A stretch of DNA of 64,000 bases from Rhodospirillales bacterium (GCA_016214125.1 JACRPC010000039.1:28430-92429); one strand, 5' to 3'. Positions 48,325-58,628 are shown, counted from the first letter of the stretch. Numbers and translations: made by a program. The notes: a model not told the origin generated them from the letters alone.

Positions 48325-49382
48325 TCGGCCTCGGCCAACTTGGCCGCCTGATCGTGGGCGACCAGAGCCTCGACGATCTCGTCCAATTCGCCTTCGATCA
48401 CCCGGTCAATCTTGTAAAGCGTCAGGTTGATGCGATGATCGGTGACCCGACCTTGGGGAAAATTGTAGGTGCGGATGCGCTCGGAGCGGTCGCCCGATCC
48501 CACCTGGCTCTTTCGGCTGGCGGCGCGCTCGCTTTCGGCGGCTTCCCGCTCGCGGTCATAGAGCTTGGCGCGCAGGATCTTCATCGCCTTGGCCTTGTTC
48601 TTGTGCTGGCTCTTTTCGTCCTGGCAGCCGACCACGATGCCGGTCGGCATGTGGGTGATGCGCACCGCCGAATCGGTGGTGTTGACGTGCTGGCCGCCGG
48701 CGCCCTGCGAGCGGAAGACGTCGATGCGCAGATCCTTGTCCTGGATGGCGATGTCGACCTCTTCGGCCTCGGGCAAGACGGCCACGGTGGCGGCCGAAGT
48801 GTGGATGCGCCCGCCCGCTTCGGTCACCGGCACCCGCTGGACGCGATGCACGCCCGATTCGAACTTGAGCCTTGCAAAGACGCCCTTGCCGCTGATGGCG
48901 CCGATCGCCTCCTTGGTGCCGCCGATGCCGGTGTCGCTGCTTTCCAGCACCTCGAAGCGCCAGCCCACGCGCGCCGCGTAGCGCTGATACATGCGAAACA
49001 GCTCGGCGGCGAACAGGGCGGCTTCCTCGCCGCCGGTGCCGGCGCGCACCTCGAGGATGGCGTTCTTGTCGTCGGCCGCATCCTTGGGCAGCAGCATCAA
49101 TTTCATCGCCCGCTCGATCTCGGGCAGCTTGGCCTTCAAGGCGTAGTATTCCTCCTCGGCCATCGCCTTCATCTCGGGATCGCTTTCCTGCATCATCGCC
49201 TGGGCCTCGGCCAGATCGGCCTGGGTCTGACGCCAGGTGCGCACCGATTCGACCAGCGGGGTGAGATCGGACAGCTCCTTCGACAACTTGGCGTAGGATT
49301 GGGAATCGCCGCCGGCCGCCAAGAGATGGTTCAGTTCATCATGGCGGGAAAGAATGCGATCGAGCTTTTCGTCGAGGCTCAT
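48321..49382 (-). CDS. prfA: Peptide chain release factor 1
   Basis: A 353-residue RF1. It has the peptidyl-hydrolase motif GAGGQHVN, the PxT-type codon-reading region ([18 protein letters not shown]) and [23 protein letters not shown] at 49382 overlaps the hemA-like stop by 4 bases; the longer frame to 49439 has no homology. It recognises UAA and UAG stop codons. Confidence 0.96.
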   Translation of the reverse strand: MSLDEKLDRILSRHDELNHLLAAGGDSQSYAKLSKELSDLTPLVESVRTWRQTQADLAEAQAMMQESDPEMKAMAEEEYYALKAKLPEIERAMKLMLLPKDAADDKNAILEVRAGTGGEEAALFAAELFRMYQRYAARVGWRFEVLESSDTGIGGTKEAIGAISGKGVFARLKFESGVHRVQRVPVTEAGGRIHTSAATVAVLPEAEEVDIAIQDKDLRIDVFRSQGAGGQHVNTTDSAVRITHMPTGIVVGCQDEKSQHKNKAKAMKILRAKLYDREREAAESERAASRKSQVGSGDRSERIRTYNFPQGRVTDHRINLTLYKIDRVIEGELDEIVEALVAHDQAAKLAEAE

Positions 49383-50644
49383 GATTCGTCTTCGTCCAGG
49401 CGGAACAGACGGCGCAACAGGCGTTCTTCGGCGCTCCAATCGATGCCGGCATTGCCGGCGCTGACCTTCAGGGCCTCGGAAGGATCGTGAAGCAGGCGGT
49501 TCATCATCAGCCAGGTGGCGCGGGTGGCGTCGGTCCCGGCCTCGGCCAGGGCGCGCTCGCGCTCATGCTCGAAACGGCGGCGCAACGCCACGATCGCCGG
49601 CACGGCGGCCCGCTCGGCGCGGCCGCGGGCGAAGGCCGCCACCTCCTCGTCGACGATCGCCCAGGCGGAATTCGACGCCGCCTCGCGGCTGGCGCGCCCG
49701 GCCATCGCCACCTGTTCGAGATCGTCGAGATCGTAAAGGAACGCGCCTTCGACGCGATCGACCGCCGGCTCGATGTCGCCGGGCAGGCCGGCATCGACGA
49801 GGAAGATGGGACGGCGTCGGCGGCGGCGCAAGGCCGCCTGCACGGCATCGGCGGCGACGACCGCCTGGGTGCCGCTCAAGGCCGTGATGACGATATCGGC
49901 CTGGGCCAGAAGATCGTCGCGCTCGACGAAGGGCGCGGCGTGGCAATTCAGCGCGCGCGCCATCTGCTCGGCCCGGCTGGGGCGCGGGCAGGCGACGACC
50001 AGGCGGCGCAGCCCCGCCGACAAGAGCGTCTCGGCCACCAGAGCGCCCATGTCGCCGTCGCCCAGCATGAGGCCGTCGCGGCGGGCGAGATCGCCGTGCA
50101 GGTCGCGCGCCATCTGGACGGCGGCGGCGGCCATCGACACCGGCCGCTCGCCGATCGCGGTTTCGGCCCGCACTCGCTTGGCGCCGGCAAAGGCCGCCTG
50201 CATCAGCGCTTCAAGCTCCGGGCCGCTTTGGCCGGCGTCGCGGGCAAAACGATGCGCCGCCTTCACCTGGCCCAGCACCTGCGGCTCGCCCACCGTCTGG
50301 CTGTCGAGCGCCGCGGCCACGGCAAAGACATGGCGGACGGCAGCCACCCCTTCCAGCGCATAGGTCGAGGGCGCCAAGCGCGCGCTGTCCAGGCCGGCGC
50401 GCCGGGCCAGGCAATCGAGCAGCCGGGGTTTGGCCCGGGTGGGATTGGCATCGACGGCCAGAATTTCCACCCGATCGCAGGTCGCCAGGGCAAGCGCCTG
50501 GGGAAAGCCCGTCTCGCGCAGCTCGGCCAGGAAGACGGGCTGTTGGGCATCCTCGACGAACATCAGGTCGCGCTCGGACAAGGGAGCCGAACGGTGGTTG
50601 GCCCCCACCAGCACATAGCCGCCAAGATCGCGCCCCTCGGCCAC
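49379..50644 (-). CDS. hemA: Glutamyl-tRNA reductase homologue
   Basis: A 421-residue GluTR-like protein. The active-site region reads LATCDRVEI (C56, R58; usually TCNR), followed by a conserved His in [21 protein letters not shown] and VLGQVKAAH. The NADPH-binding part has [12 protein letters not shown] where IGAGEMG is usual, and a C-terminal helical dimerisation domain is present. GluTR makes glutamate semialdehyde for 5-aminolevulinate. In alphaproteobacteria, where the ALA synthase route is normal, its presence is surprising. It lies between hisS and prfA with tight spacing. The Asn-to-Asp change may indicate altered activity. Confidence 0.8.
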   Translation of the reverse strand: MAEGRDLGGYVLVGANHRSAPLSERDLMFVEDAQQPVFLAELRETGFPQALALATCDRVEILAVDANPTRAKPRLLDCLARRAGLDSARLAPSTYALEGVAAVRHVFAVAAALDSQTVGEPQVLGQVKAAHRFARDAGQSGPELEALMQAAFAGAKRVRAETAIGERPVSMAAAAVQMARDLHGDLARRDGLMLGDGDMGALVAETLLSAGLRRLVVACPRPSRAEQMARALNCHAAPFVERDDLLAQADIVITALSGTQAVVAADAVQAALRRRRRRPIFLVDAGLPGDIEPAVDRVEGAFLYDLDDLEQVAMAGRASREAASNSAWAIVDEEVAAFARGRAERAAVPAIVALRRRFEHERERALAEAGTDATRATWLMMNRLLHDPSEALKVSAGNAGIDWSAEERLLRRLFRLDEDES

Positions 50645-50648
50645 TCGC

Positions 50649-51896
50649 TTACCCGCGCGGCGCCAGACGCCGGGGCAAATCGGCCATCGGCACCCGCTCC
50701 TGATGGCCTGAATCGAGGTCCTTGACCATCGCCTCGCCCAGGGCCTGTTCTTCGTCGCCGATGATCACCGCCAGCTTTGCGCCCAGCTTGTCGGCGCGCT
50801 TCAGGCGGTTCTTCATCGAGCCGGTGGGCGGACAATCGACGCTGTGCCCGGCCTGGCGCAGCGCATCCGCCAGCTTGAAGGCTTCGAGAACCGGATAGGT
50901 GCCGGCGGGAACGACGACGATCGGCCGCGCCAGAGCCGGCGCCTTATCGCCGGCCAGCATGGAAAGCCGTTCGACGCCGGCCGCCCAGCCGATGCCCGGG
51001 GTGCGCGGCCCGCCCATCTCTGCGATCAGCCCGTCATAGCGCCCGCCGGCCAGCACCGTGCCCTGACTGCCCAGATGGCTGGTGGTGAATTCGAAGGCGG
51101 TGTGACAGTAATAATCGAGACCGCGCACCAGCCTGGGGCTGACCGCGAAGGGAATGCCAAGCGCCGTCAGACCCGCTTGCAGTTCGGCGAAAAAGGCCCG
51201 CGAGGCCTCGTTCAGATGATCGCCCAAGAGCGGCGCCTGGGCGATGACGGCGCGGTCGTCGTCGTCCTTGGAATCGAGCACCCGCATCGGGTTGCGCTCG
51301 AGCCTTGCCTTGCTGTCTTGCGATAGCCGGTCGAGATGACCGGTGAGGTAGCGCACCAGCACCTCGCGGTAGGCGGCACGGCTTTCCGCATCGCCCAGCG
51401 AATTCAGTTCCAGGGTGATCTTGTCGGCCAACCCCAGCGCCTCCAGGAAGCGATAGCCGGTGGCGATCACCTCGACGTCGGCCAAGGGACTGTCCGAACC
51501 CAGATATTCGATGCCCACCTGATGGAACTGGCGCAGCCGCCCCTTTTGCGGCCGCTCGTAACGGAACATCGGGCCGCGATAGAACAGCTTCAAGGGCAAA
51601 TGCTGGGCCAGACCGCCCGAGATGAAGGCTCGGGCCACGCCCGCCGTGCCCTCGGGGCGCAGGGTGATCGATTCGCCGCCCTTGTCGGTGAAGGTGTACA
51701 TCTCCTTGGTCACGATGTCCGAGGTGTCGCCCAGGGTGCGGGTGAAGACTTCGGTGAATTCGAAGATCGGCGTCACGATCTCGCCATAGCCGTACCGGTT
51801 GGCGATGGCGAAGGCGGTCGCCTCGACATGGCGATGGCGCACCGAATCCTCGGGCAGAAGATCGTGGGTACCCCGCACCGGCTGCATGCCCGCCAC
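50649..51896 (-). CDS. hisS: Histidyl-tRNA synthetase
   Basis: A 415-residue class II synthetase. Motif 1 region, QPVRGTHDLLPEDSVRHRHVE; motif 2, FYRGPMFRYERPQKGRLRQFHQ; the histidine A motif LVRGLDYYCHTAFEF; then GGGRYDGL-like AGGRYDGLIAEMGG; and a C-terminal anticodon-binding domain. It starts 3 bases after ispG and ends 4 bases before the hemA-like gene. Confidence 0.96.
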   Translation of the reverse strand: MAGMQPVRGTHDLLPEDSVRHRHVEATAFAIANRYGYGEIVTPIFEFTEVFTRTLGDTSDIVTKEMYTFTDKGGESITLRPEGTAGVARAFISGGLAQHLPLKLFYRGPMFRYERPQKGRLRQFHQVGIEYLGSDSPLADVEVIATGYRFLEALGLADKITLELNSLGDAESRAAYREVLVRYLTGHLDRLSQDSKARLERNPMRVLDSKDDDDRAVIAQAPLLGDHLNEASRAFFAELQAGLTALGIPFAVSPRLVRGLDYYCHTAFEFTTSHLGSQGTVLAGGRYDGLIAEMGGPRTPGIGWAAGVERLSMLAGDKAPALARPIVVVPAGTYPVLEAFKLADALRQAGHSVDCPPTGSMKNRLKRADKLGAKLAVIIGDEEQALGEAMVKDLDSGHQERVPMADLPRRLAPRG

Positions 51897-51899
51897 CGT

Positions 51900-53009
51900 C
51901 TAGCCCTCCTTCTTGGTTTTGGCCATCTGCGCCGCCTTGGCCTCGACCAGTTCGACGACGTGGGCGATCATGCGCTCTTCGTCGATCTTGTGATCGGCCT
52001 GACCGGCGACATAGACCATGTGGGCGCCCTGGCCGCCGCCGGTGATGCCGACATCGGTCTCGCGCGCCTCGCCCGGCCCGTTGACGACGCAGCCGATGAT
52101 CGACAGCGACACCGGCTGGGCGATGTGGGCCAGCCGCTTTTCCAGCTCGGCCACCACCTTGATGACGTCGAAGCCCTGGCGGGCGCAGGTTGGGCAGGCG
52201 ACGATGCGCACGCCGCGATGGCGCAGATCGAGCGATTTCAAAATCTCGAAGCCGACCCGCACTTCCTCGACGGGATCGGCCGACAGCGAGACGCGGATGG
52301 TGTCGCCGATCCCCTCCCAGAGAAGTTGGCCGATGCCGATCGCCGATTTGACCGTGCCGCCCAGAAAGCCGCCGGCCTCGGTGATGCCCAGATGAAGCGG
52401 ATAGTCGCAGGCCTTGGCCAAACCGCGATAGGCCGCCACCGCCAGGAAAACGTCCGAGGCCTTGACGCTGATCTTGATCTGGTGGAAATCCTCGTCCTCC
52501 AGATGCTTGATGTGCTCAAGGGCGCTTTCCACCATCGCCTCGGGGCAGGGCTCGCCGTATTTCTCCAAGAGATGCTTGTCCAGGCTGCCGGCGTTGACGC
52601 CGATGCGCATCGAACAGCCATGATCCTTGGCCGCCTTCACCACCTCGCGCACCCGCTCTTTCGATCCGATGTTGCCCGGATTGAAGCGCAGGCAGGCGGC
52701 GCCGGCCTGGGCGGCCTCGATGGCGCGCTGATGGTGAAAATGAATGTCGGCGACGATCGGCACCGTGGCGGCCCTAACGATCGCCTTCAGGGCGGCGGTC
52801 GATTCGACATCGGGGCAGGAGACCCGCACGATGTCGACCCCGGCTTCTTCGAGCGTGCGGATCTGATCGATGGTCGCCTTGGGGTCCGAGGTGAGCGTGT
52901 TGGTCATCGACTGCACGCTGATCGGCGCGCCGCCGCCCACCGCCACCGGCCCGACCATGACCTGGCGGCTCGGGCGACGTTCGATATGACGATAGGGGCG
53001 GACGCTCAT
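51900..53009 (-). CDS. ispG: 4-hydroxy-3-methylbut-2-enyl diphosphate synthase
   Basis: A 369-residue IspG (GcpE) of the two-domain type. The TIM barrel opens [20 protein letters not shown], and the C-terminal domain has the Fe-S segment [14 protein letters not shown] and [17 protein letters not shown] with conserved cysteines. It catalyses the penultimate MEP-pathway step. Located between the rodZ-like gene and hisS, a common alphaproteobacterial order. Confidence 0.96.
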   Translation of the reverse strand: MSVRPYRHIERRPSRQVMVGPVAVGGGAPISVQSMTNTLTSDPKATIDQIRTLEEAGVDIVRVSCPDVESTAALKAIVRAATVPIVADIHFHHQRAIEAAQAGAACLRFNPGNIGSKERVREVVKAAKDHGCSMRIGVNAGSLDKHLLEKYGEPCPEAMVESALEHIKHLEDEDFHQIKISVKASDVFLAVAAYRGLAKACDYPLHLGITEAGGFLGGTVKSAIGIGQLLWEGIGDTIRVSLSADPVEEVRVGFEILKSLDLRHRGVRIVACPTCARQGFDVIKVVAELEKRLAHIAQPVSLSIIGCVVNGPGEARETDVGITGGGQGAHMVYVAGQADHKIDEERMIAHVVELVEAKAAQMAKTKKEG

Positions 53010-53043
53010 GGGCGGCTTTCCGGCGAGGATGGGGAATGGGTCG

Positions 53044-54075
53044 CTACTGGCCTTCGCCGGCCTGAAGCGCGTCCGGATCGATCGCGATGTCGCTGCGCAC
53101 CGAACCCGATTTGCCCAGGCTGCGCCGGACCAGCTTGCCGTCGAGCAGCACTTCGACGCCGCCGGCGTTGCCGATGGCCAGCTTGGGGCCGGTCACGTTC
53201 ACCGGCAGGCGGTACTGATCGCCCTTGATCAGGATGCGGGTGGCGACGGGATTGCCCTTGTCGTCGCGGATTTGAATCCAGGTCTTGTCGAGCGCCCGCA
53301 AGACGACCCGAACCTCGCCTTCCTTCTGGCCGAAGATTTGCGGCCCTCTTTCGGTGGCCGGCGGGGCGGCGGGCGCGGCCGGCGTCGTCGGCGTCGTCGC
53401 CGCCATGCCCTCCATGCCGGTTGCGCCGGCCATGCCTTCCATGCCGACGATCGGCGCCATGCCGCTCATACCGCTCATGGCGCTTAAGCCCGCGGGAGCC
53501 TCGGCGGGCGCGGGTTGGGCCGCCGGCTCGGCCGGGGTGGCGGCAATCGGCGAAACCTTGCTGTCCTCGTCCTTAGCGCCGGCGCCGCCATCGCGCGGCA
53601 AATGCTGGCTCAGGCGATCGGGTACTTCCGGAACCGTTTCCGCCACCGGCCGGTGCTGCGACGAATAGAAATACCAGCCGCCATAGATCAGGGCGCCCAA
53701 GAAGAGCGCGATGAGCAGCACCGCCCCGCCCGGCAGTCGGCCCTCGGAGGCCGGCGTCGGGAAGGACAGGGCCGGACGGCCCGCCAGATTGGCGGCTTCG
53801 GCGCGGTAGCGGCGGACCACTTCCTCGCCGTCCAGGCCGAGATAATCGGCGTAGGAGCGGATGAAGCCCACCGCATAGGTGGGGCCGGGCAGGTCCTGGA
53901 TGCGGCCATCCTCGATCGCCTGCAGATAGGGATGGCGGATGCGCAGCGCCTGAGCCACCTGCTTCAGGTCCTGATTGAGACGCTGGCGGGTGGCACGCAA
54001 CAACGTACCGACCCCGGAGCTTGCGGCGCCAAGGCTCTCACCCACGGGGGAGGCGGATTCGCTCACCACGCCCAA
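53044..54075 (-). CDS. RodZ-like cytoskeletal/HTH membrane protein
   Basis: A 343-residue protein: an N-terminal HTH_25 domain (about residues 24-92; [35 protein letters not shown]), a TM helix at about 116-137, a long disordered periplasmic linker and a C-terminal DUF4115 domain ([19 protein letters not shown]). This is the RodZ layout, which links MreB to the cell wall. The linker holds a Gly-Met-rich stretch at about 200-235 ([18 protein letters not shown]) like the exported repeat protein at 4669-4983. It is the first gene of the ispG-hisS operon. Confidence 0.85.
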   Translation of the reverse strand: MGVVSESASPVGESLGAASSGVGTLLRATRQRLNQDLKQVAQALRIRHPYLQAIEDGRIQDLPGPTYAVGFIRSYADYLGLDGEEVVRRYRAEAANLAGRPALSFPTPASEGRLPGGAVLLIALFLGALIYGGWYFYSSQHRPVAETVPEVPDRLSQHLPRDGGAGAKDEDSKVSPIAATPAEPAAQPAPAEAPAGLSAMSGMSGMAPIVGMEGMAGATGMEGMAATTPTTPAAPAAPPATERGPQIFGQKEGEVRVVLRALDKTWIQIRDDKGNPVATRILIKGDQYRLPVNVTGPKLAIGNAGGVEVLLDGKLVRRSLGKSGSVRSDIAIDPDALQAGEGQ

Positions 54076-54228
54076 AACCCTTTGTAATCAATTCATTTGT
54101 TTGCGCAATGCGGTAACCGGCGCAAACCGCGCCTTCTTACCAGGAAAGAAGCCTGGGCGCAAACCTTCCGCAAAAGCCGCGTTCCCGGCCGGGGCAGCCC
54201 CTGCCCCGCCTTGGCATCACCCAAAAAG

Positions 54229-54741
54229 CTATTCGGCGGCTGCCTTGCCGTCCTTGCGCGCCTTGGCGGTGGCGAGGATGGCGCGGACCATGCCGACATA
54301 GCCGGTGCAGCGGCACAGATGGCCGCTCAGCATCTCGCGCACTTCGGCCTCGCTGGGATCGGGATGGCCTTCCAGATAGGCCTCGGCCGACATCAGGATG
54401 CCCGGCGTGCAATAGCCGCATTGCAGACCGTGATGGGTGCGGAAGGCGCGCTGAAGATCGTTGAGCGCGCCCTCCTGGGTCGCCAGGCTTTCCACCGTGT
54501 CGACGCGATGGCCATCGGCCTGCACGGCGAACATCAGGCAGGAACGGGCCGGACGACCGTCGAAGCGGATGGTGCAGGCCCCGCAGACGCCGTGCTCGCA
54601 GCCGACATGAATGTCGGTGCGGCCCAATTCCTGGCGCAGGAAATCGGAAAGCAGCATGCGGGGCTCGACCTCGGCCACCACCGGCTTGCCGTTGAGGACG
54701 AAGGATATGGATTTCCGCCCGATGGTCTTCAACTCCGGCAT
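54229..54741 (-). CDS. Molybdenum hydroxylase small [2Fe-2S] subunit (CoxS-like)
   Basis: A 170-residue protein with the plant-type cluster motif CEHGVCGACTI plus the outer Cys in ARSCLMF, and the second cluster GLQCGYCTPGILMS with GHLCRCTGY. These are the two [2Fe-2S] clusters of xanthine-oxidase-family small subunits. ATG at 54741 overlaps the medium subunit gene by 13 bases. It is the third gene of the operon (large, medium, small). Confidence 0.92.
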   Translation of the reverse strand: MPELKTIGRKSISFVLNGKPVVAEVEPRMLLSDFLRQELGRTDIHVGCEHGVCGACTIRFDGRPARSCLMFAVQADGHRVDTVESLATQEGALNDLQRAFRTHHGLQCGYCTPGILMSAEAYLEGHPDPSEAEVREMLSGHLCRCTGYVGMVRAILATAKARKDGKAAAE

Positions 54742-55556
54742 GATTGGGCCTCCTCGATGATCCGCCGGCCGATCCGCCGAACGAGTTGACGGCGGTATTG
54801 CGCCGTCGCGTGAATGTCGTCGCTGCCGCCCAGCTCCCAGGCGAAGGCGTTGAGCGCGCCGTCCGGATTGGCGAGCGCGGCGCCCGACAGGCGGGTCACC
54901 GTCGGTCGGCCGGCGACGCCCCCCACGCCCAGCCTTACCTCCTGGGCGGTGGCGACGGCCGCCACCGAGCAGATGGCGAAGTCGCCCTGGCGTTGGGTCA
55001 CTTCGTCGAAGGCGTAACCGGCGCCGGCCTGGCGCACCGGAAAGCGCACCGCCACCACCATCTCGTCGGGCTCGCGGGCGGTGGACAGTGGTCCGGTCTG
55101 GAAGTCGTCGGCGGCAAGGGTGCGGCTGCCGCGTTTCGAGCGCAGCACCACCTGGCCGCCCAAGGTGGCCAGCACCAGCGGCAATTCGCTCGAAGGATCG
55201 GAGTGCGCGATCGAACCGCAGACCGTGCCGCGGCTGCGCGTCTGGAAATGGCCGATATGCGGCATCGCCTTGGCCAGCAGCGGCAAGCGTTCGGCCAAAG
55301 CGGGCCAGGCCATCAGCCTGGCCTGGGTGACGGCGGCGCCCACGTCGACGAAACCGCCTTTCTCCTCGATCGAGGCCAGGCCTTCGATGCCGGTGATGTC
55401 GATCAACAGCTTGGGCTCGACCAGGCGGTAATTCATCATCGCCACCAGCGATTGGCCGCCGGCCAGGATCTTGGCGTCTTCCCCATGACGGGCGAGAAGA
55501 TCGATCGCCTCCTCGACGCGGGCGACACGCTGATAATCGAAGGCGCTTGGCTTCAT
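54729..55556 (-). CDS. Molybdenum hydroxylase FAD subunit (CoxM-like)
   Basis: A 275-residue FAD-binding protein. Motifs ILAGGQSLVAMMNYRL and the second FAD motif TVCGSIAHSDPSSELP are typical of CODH-type medium subunits. It lacks the extra cysteine-rich loop that holds a [4Fe-4S] cluster in 4-hydroxybenzoyl-CoA reductase, so it is probably an oxidising hydroxylase rather than that reductase. It overlaps the large subunit gene by 4 bases. Confidence 0.9.
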   Translation of the reverse strand: MKPSAFDYQRVARVEEAIDLLARHGEDAKILAGGQSLVAMMNYRLVEPKLLIDITGIEGLASIEEKGGFVDVGAAVTQARLMAWPALAERLPLLAKAMPHIGHFQTRSRGTVCGSIAHSDPSSELPLVLATLGGQVVLRSKRGSRTLAADDFQTGPLSTAREPDEMVVAVRFPVRQAGAGYAFDEVTQRQGDFAICSVAAVATAQEVRLGVGGVAGRPTVTRLSGAALANPDGALNAFAWELGGSDDIHATAQYRRQLVRRIGRRIIEEAQSCRS

Positions 55557-58519
55557 GACCCGATCCCCAGCATGCGCTTGATTCCATCCCAGAACAAGGC
55601 GCCGCCCGGCGCGCCGCCCTGGGTTTGCGCCACCAGGCGCTTGAAGAACTGGTTGACCACCAAGCGGGTGGCGCCATCCAGGAGGCGCCCGCCGATCGAG
55701 GCCGCCTTGCCGGTGACCACGACCTGATAGGCGTAGGACACCCGGGTGCCGCCGCCTTCGGGCACCAGGGTCACCTTGCCCTGGCCGGCGGCGGTGCCGA
55801 GCGGCCCCAGAAGATCGCCCGACAACAGCGCCGATTTCGGCGGCTCGAGGTCCGAAAGGGCGACGCTAGCCTCAAAGCGGCCGCGCACCGCGCCCACGCC
55901 CAGCGAGACCACGGCGCGGTAGCGGTTGGGTCCGACCAGATCAAGGCTGTGGCAACCGGGAATGACCTTGGCCAACGACTTGGGATCGATCAGGGTTTGC
56001 CAAACCGCTTCTGGCGCCGCCGGCACCAGGGTCGAACCTTCGCCCACCAGTCCGCGACCACCGGCCATCGGCGGCAACGCCGCCTTGGCTTGTCCGGCGG
56101 GCGGCGGCGGTTCGTCGCCCTGGATGAGCGCCGCCACCTTGGAGGGCGACAAGGGCAGGCGCAGATCCTTGGCGCCAGTGGCATCGGCCACCGCGTTGGC
56201 CAGGCAGACCGGGGTGCTCATGCAATTGCCCTCGCCGATGCCCTTGGCGCCCAAGGGCGTCAGCGGCGACGGGCTTTCCATGTGCAGGATGATCGGTTCG
56301 GGCACTTCGCAGGCGGTGGGGCAGAGGTAATCGGCGAAGGTGCCCGACAGGAAGCTGCCATCCTTGTCGTAGGCGAATTCCTCGTGCAGCGCGCAGCCGA
56401 CGCCCCAGCCGAAGGCGCCATAGACCTGACCGTCGGCCAAGAGCGGATTCAGCAGCTTGCCGGAATCGTGCATGGTGACGTACTTGTCGATCTTCACCTG
56501 GCCGGTGTCGCGGTCGATCTCGACGCCGCAGAAATCGAAGACGAAGCCGTAGGTGAGCGAGGTGTTGATCTGATCGGCGTCGTTGGGCGGCTCCAACTCG
56601 GGCGGCGACCAGACGCCGATCTCGCTTAAGCCCGGCGGCATGCCGTCCGGCAATTCGCTGGGCGACCAATGCGCCGTGCCGGCGACCCGCGAGAAGCGGA
56701 TGGAATCGTCGGGGTTGTCGCGGGCGAAGATCTTGCCGTTGGCGAATTCGATCTTGTCGGGCGTCACGTTCAAATTCTGGGCGGCGATGCGCGCCAGCTT
56801 GTCGCGGATCTTGCGCGCCGCGATCTGGCCCGACACGGCGGTCGACGAACTGAAGCGGCTGGAATAGTTGCCGGTGGCGATCGACCAGGGATCGCGCTGG
56901 GTGTCGCGCTCCATGTTGCAGGTGATCTCGTGCGGATGCAGGCCCAATTCGTCGGCGACGATCTGCGCCAAGATGGTGGCGTGGCCCTGGCCTTGGGGCA
57001 GGCTGTCGGCGGTGACGCTGACGCCGCCCAGCGCGTCGACCGACACCGTGGTGTAGGCGACGTTGCCGCCCTTGGGTCCGGCCTTGTGGCGCTCCTCCAC
57101 CGTGTTGATGGTGCTGAGATAGCCCATGTTCGACTGCGCCGGCTCGACCACGGCGGCGTAGCCGATGCCGTAGAGGCGGCCCTGCTTGCGCGCCTCGTCG
57201 CGGCGGCGCTTCAGATCGGCCAGCCCGCCCTCCTCGGCGGCGTTGGCGATCGCGGTCTGGAAATCGCCCGATTCGATGAGGGCGCCGGCGGCGGCGCGGT
57301 AGGGGAACGAGCCCCTCGGCACCAGGTTGCGGCGCATGACGTCCAAGGGATCGAGCCCCAGTTCGACCGCCACCCGCTGCATCAGCCGCTCGAGCGAATA
57401 ATAGATCTGCGGGCCGCCGAAGCCGCGCACCATGCCCGACGGAGTCTTGTTGGTCATCACCACATGGTTGGTGATGGTCATGTTCTTGACGTCGTAGGCC
57501 CCGGTCATGATGCCGTGCTGGCGGTAAAGCGGGCCCGGCATCGGCGGGCGCAGATAGGCGCCGTAATCGTCGAACTGCTCGTAGCGCAGCCCCAGCACCA
57601 ACCCGTCCTTCTTCACCGCCGCTTGGGCCTTGATCACCCGGTTGGGGGCGGCGATGGCGGCGGTCAGGTGTTCCCAACGGTCCTCGACCCACTTGACCGG
57701 CGCCCCCAGCTTCTTCGAAGCCACACACATGAGGACGATGTAGGGGAACATGGCCTGTTTGGTGCCGAAGCCGCCGCCGGAATAGGCGGGCGAGCGCAGG
57801 CGCAGTTGCGGGCCCTTGCAGCGGAGCGCCTTCGACATCACCGGATGGACGGTGAAGGGGCCCTGGAAGTTCGAGAGCACGTCGAACACCTTCTCGTCGG
57901 GCCGGTAGTCGGCGACCACGACATAGCCTTCGAGCGGCGTTTGCGAATTGCGCGGATAATCGATGGTGAGTTCGACGATTTTATCGGCCTCGGCAAAGGC
58001 CTTGTCGGGATCGCCATAAGTGAAATGGCGGGTCGAGGGGATGTTGGAGCCCACGAGAGGATGCACCAAGGGCGCGTCGGGCTTGGTGGCGTCCATGGTG
58101 CCGATCACGGCCGGCAAGGGCTCGTAGGAAACCAAGATGTCGTCAAGCGCGTCCTCGGCGATGTAGCGATCCTCGGCGACCACCACCGCCACCGCCTCGC
58201 CCACGAAGCGCACCCGATCGACCGCCAGCGCCCATTGATCCATCGGCTTTCTGAGCACGATCAGGAAGGGATCGGTCTCGGCCTGGATGTCCTTGCCGGT
58301 CAGCACCGCCTTGACGCCCTTGCGCTTGAGCACCGCCTGGGTGTCGATCGCCAGGATTTTGGCGTGCGGGTGGGGCGAACGCAGGATGGCGGCGTGCATC
58401 GTGCCCGGCCGCGTCGGCTGGTCGTCGCAGAACAGGGCGCGGCCGGCCAGCAAGGTGGCGTCTTCGACCCGCTCCATCGGCCGGCCCAGATATTTCCCGG
58501 CACCCGCGTGAGCTGACAT
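55553..58519 (-). CDS. Molybdenum hydroxylase large subunit fused to a CoxG/SRPBCC domain
   Basis: A 988-residue protein. Residues 1 to about 800 are a CoxL/XdhB-type molybdopterin-cytosine-dinucleotide subunit: YSGGGFGTKQAMFPY, SGMVRGFGGPQIYYSLERLM, and GAKGIGEGNCMSTP with the catalytic Glu. The CO-dehydrogenase AYRCSF loop is absent, so it is not a CODH. Residues from about 826 form a CoxG-like SRPBCC domain (LVPAAPEAVWQTLIDPKSLA), normally a separate maturation gene. There is no signal peptide. First gene of the operon, divergent from a CoA ligase, with regulon site C upstream. Substrate probably an N-heteroaromatic or aromatic acid derivative (inferred). Confidence 0.88.
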   Translation of the reverse strand: MSAHAGAGKYLGRPMERVEDATLLAGRALFCDDQPTRPGTMHAAILRSPHPHAKILAIDTQAVLKRKGVKAVLTGKDIQAETDPFLIVLRKPMDQWALAVDRVRFVGEAVAVVVAEDRYIAEDALDDILVSYEPLPAVIGTMDATKPDAPLVHPLVGSNIPSTRHFTYGDPDKAFAEADKIVELTIDYPRNSQTPLEGYVVVADYRPDEKVFDVLSNFQGPFTVHPVMSKALRCKGPQLRLRSPAYSGGGFGTKQAMFPYIVLMCVASKKLGAPVKWVEDRWEHLTAAIAAPNRVIKAQAAVKKDGLVLGLRYEQFDDYGAYLRPPMPGPLYRQHGIMTGAYDVKNMTITNHVVMTNKTPSGMVRGFGGPQIYYSLERLMQRVAVELGLDPLDVMRRNLVPRGSFPYRAAAGALIESGDFQTAIANAAEEGGLADLKRRRDEARKQGRLYGIGYAAVVEPAQSNMGYLSTINTVEERHKAGPKGGNVAYTTVSVDALGGVSVTADSLPQGQGHATILAQIVADELGLHPHEITCNMERDTQRDPWSIATGNYSSRFSSSTAVSGQIAARKIRDKLARIAAQNLNVTPDKIEFANGKIFARDNPDDSIRFSRVAGTAHWSPSELPDGMPPGLSEIGVWSPPELEPPNDADQINTSLTYGFVFDFCGVEIDRDTGQVKIDKYVTMHDSGKLLNPLLADGQVYGAFGWGVGCALHEEFAYDKDGSFLSGTFADYLCPTACEVPEPIILHMESPSPLTPLGAKGIGEGNCMSTPVCLANAVADATGAKDLRLPLSPSKVAALIQGDEPPPPAGQAKAALPPMAGGRGLVGEGSTLVPAAPEAVWQTLIDPKSLAKVIPGCHSLDLVGPNRYRAVVSLGVGAVRGRFEASVALSDLEPPKSALLSGDLLGPLGTAAGQGKVTLVPEGGGTRVSYAYQVVVTGKAASIGGRLLDGATRLVVNQFFKRLVAQTQGGAPGGALFWDGIKRMLGIGS

Positions 58520-58588
58520 GGCGTGATCCCTTCCCCGGACCGCCGGCCGGCCTGGCCTTCCGTGCGGCTTGCGACATGTGAAGCAACT

Positions 58589-58628
58589 GTGATATTTCTT
58601 GTTTACGGCATCGCGCCGGGCCTGTCAA
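58589..58628 (-). promoter_or_regulatory. Promoter with regulon operator, site C (hydroxylase operon)
   Basis: Read on the minus strand: TTGACA (58628-58623), 17 bases, TAAACA (58605-58600), then AGAAATATCAC, whose ATATCAC ends at 58589. The -35 to operator distance is 27 bases, exactly as in site A. It may also affect the divergent CoA ligase. Confidence 0.65.

Noticed and set aside
54191..54207. GGGGCAG/CTGCCCC hairpin after the hydroxylase small subunit as a Rho-independent terminator.
   Set aside because: No T-tract follows on the transcribed strand.
56669..58516. A 615-codon plus-strand open frame opposite the hydroxylase large subunit.
   Set aside because: It is a shadow of a conserved gene; composition is typical of GC-rich antisense frames.
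54229..58519. 4-hydroxybenzoyl-CoA reductase.
   Set aside because: The FAD subunit lacks the cysteine loop for the [4Fe-4S] cluster that this reductase needs.
54229..58519. Aerobic CO dehydrogenase.
   Set aside because: The large subunit lacks the AYRCSF active-site loop and has a different Gly-rich region.
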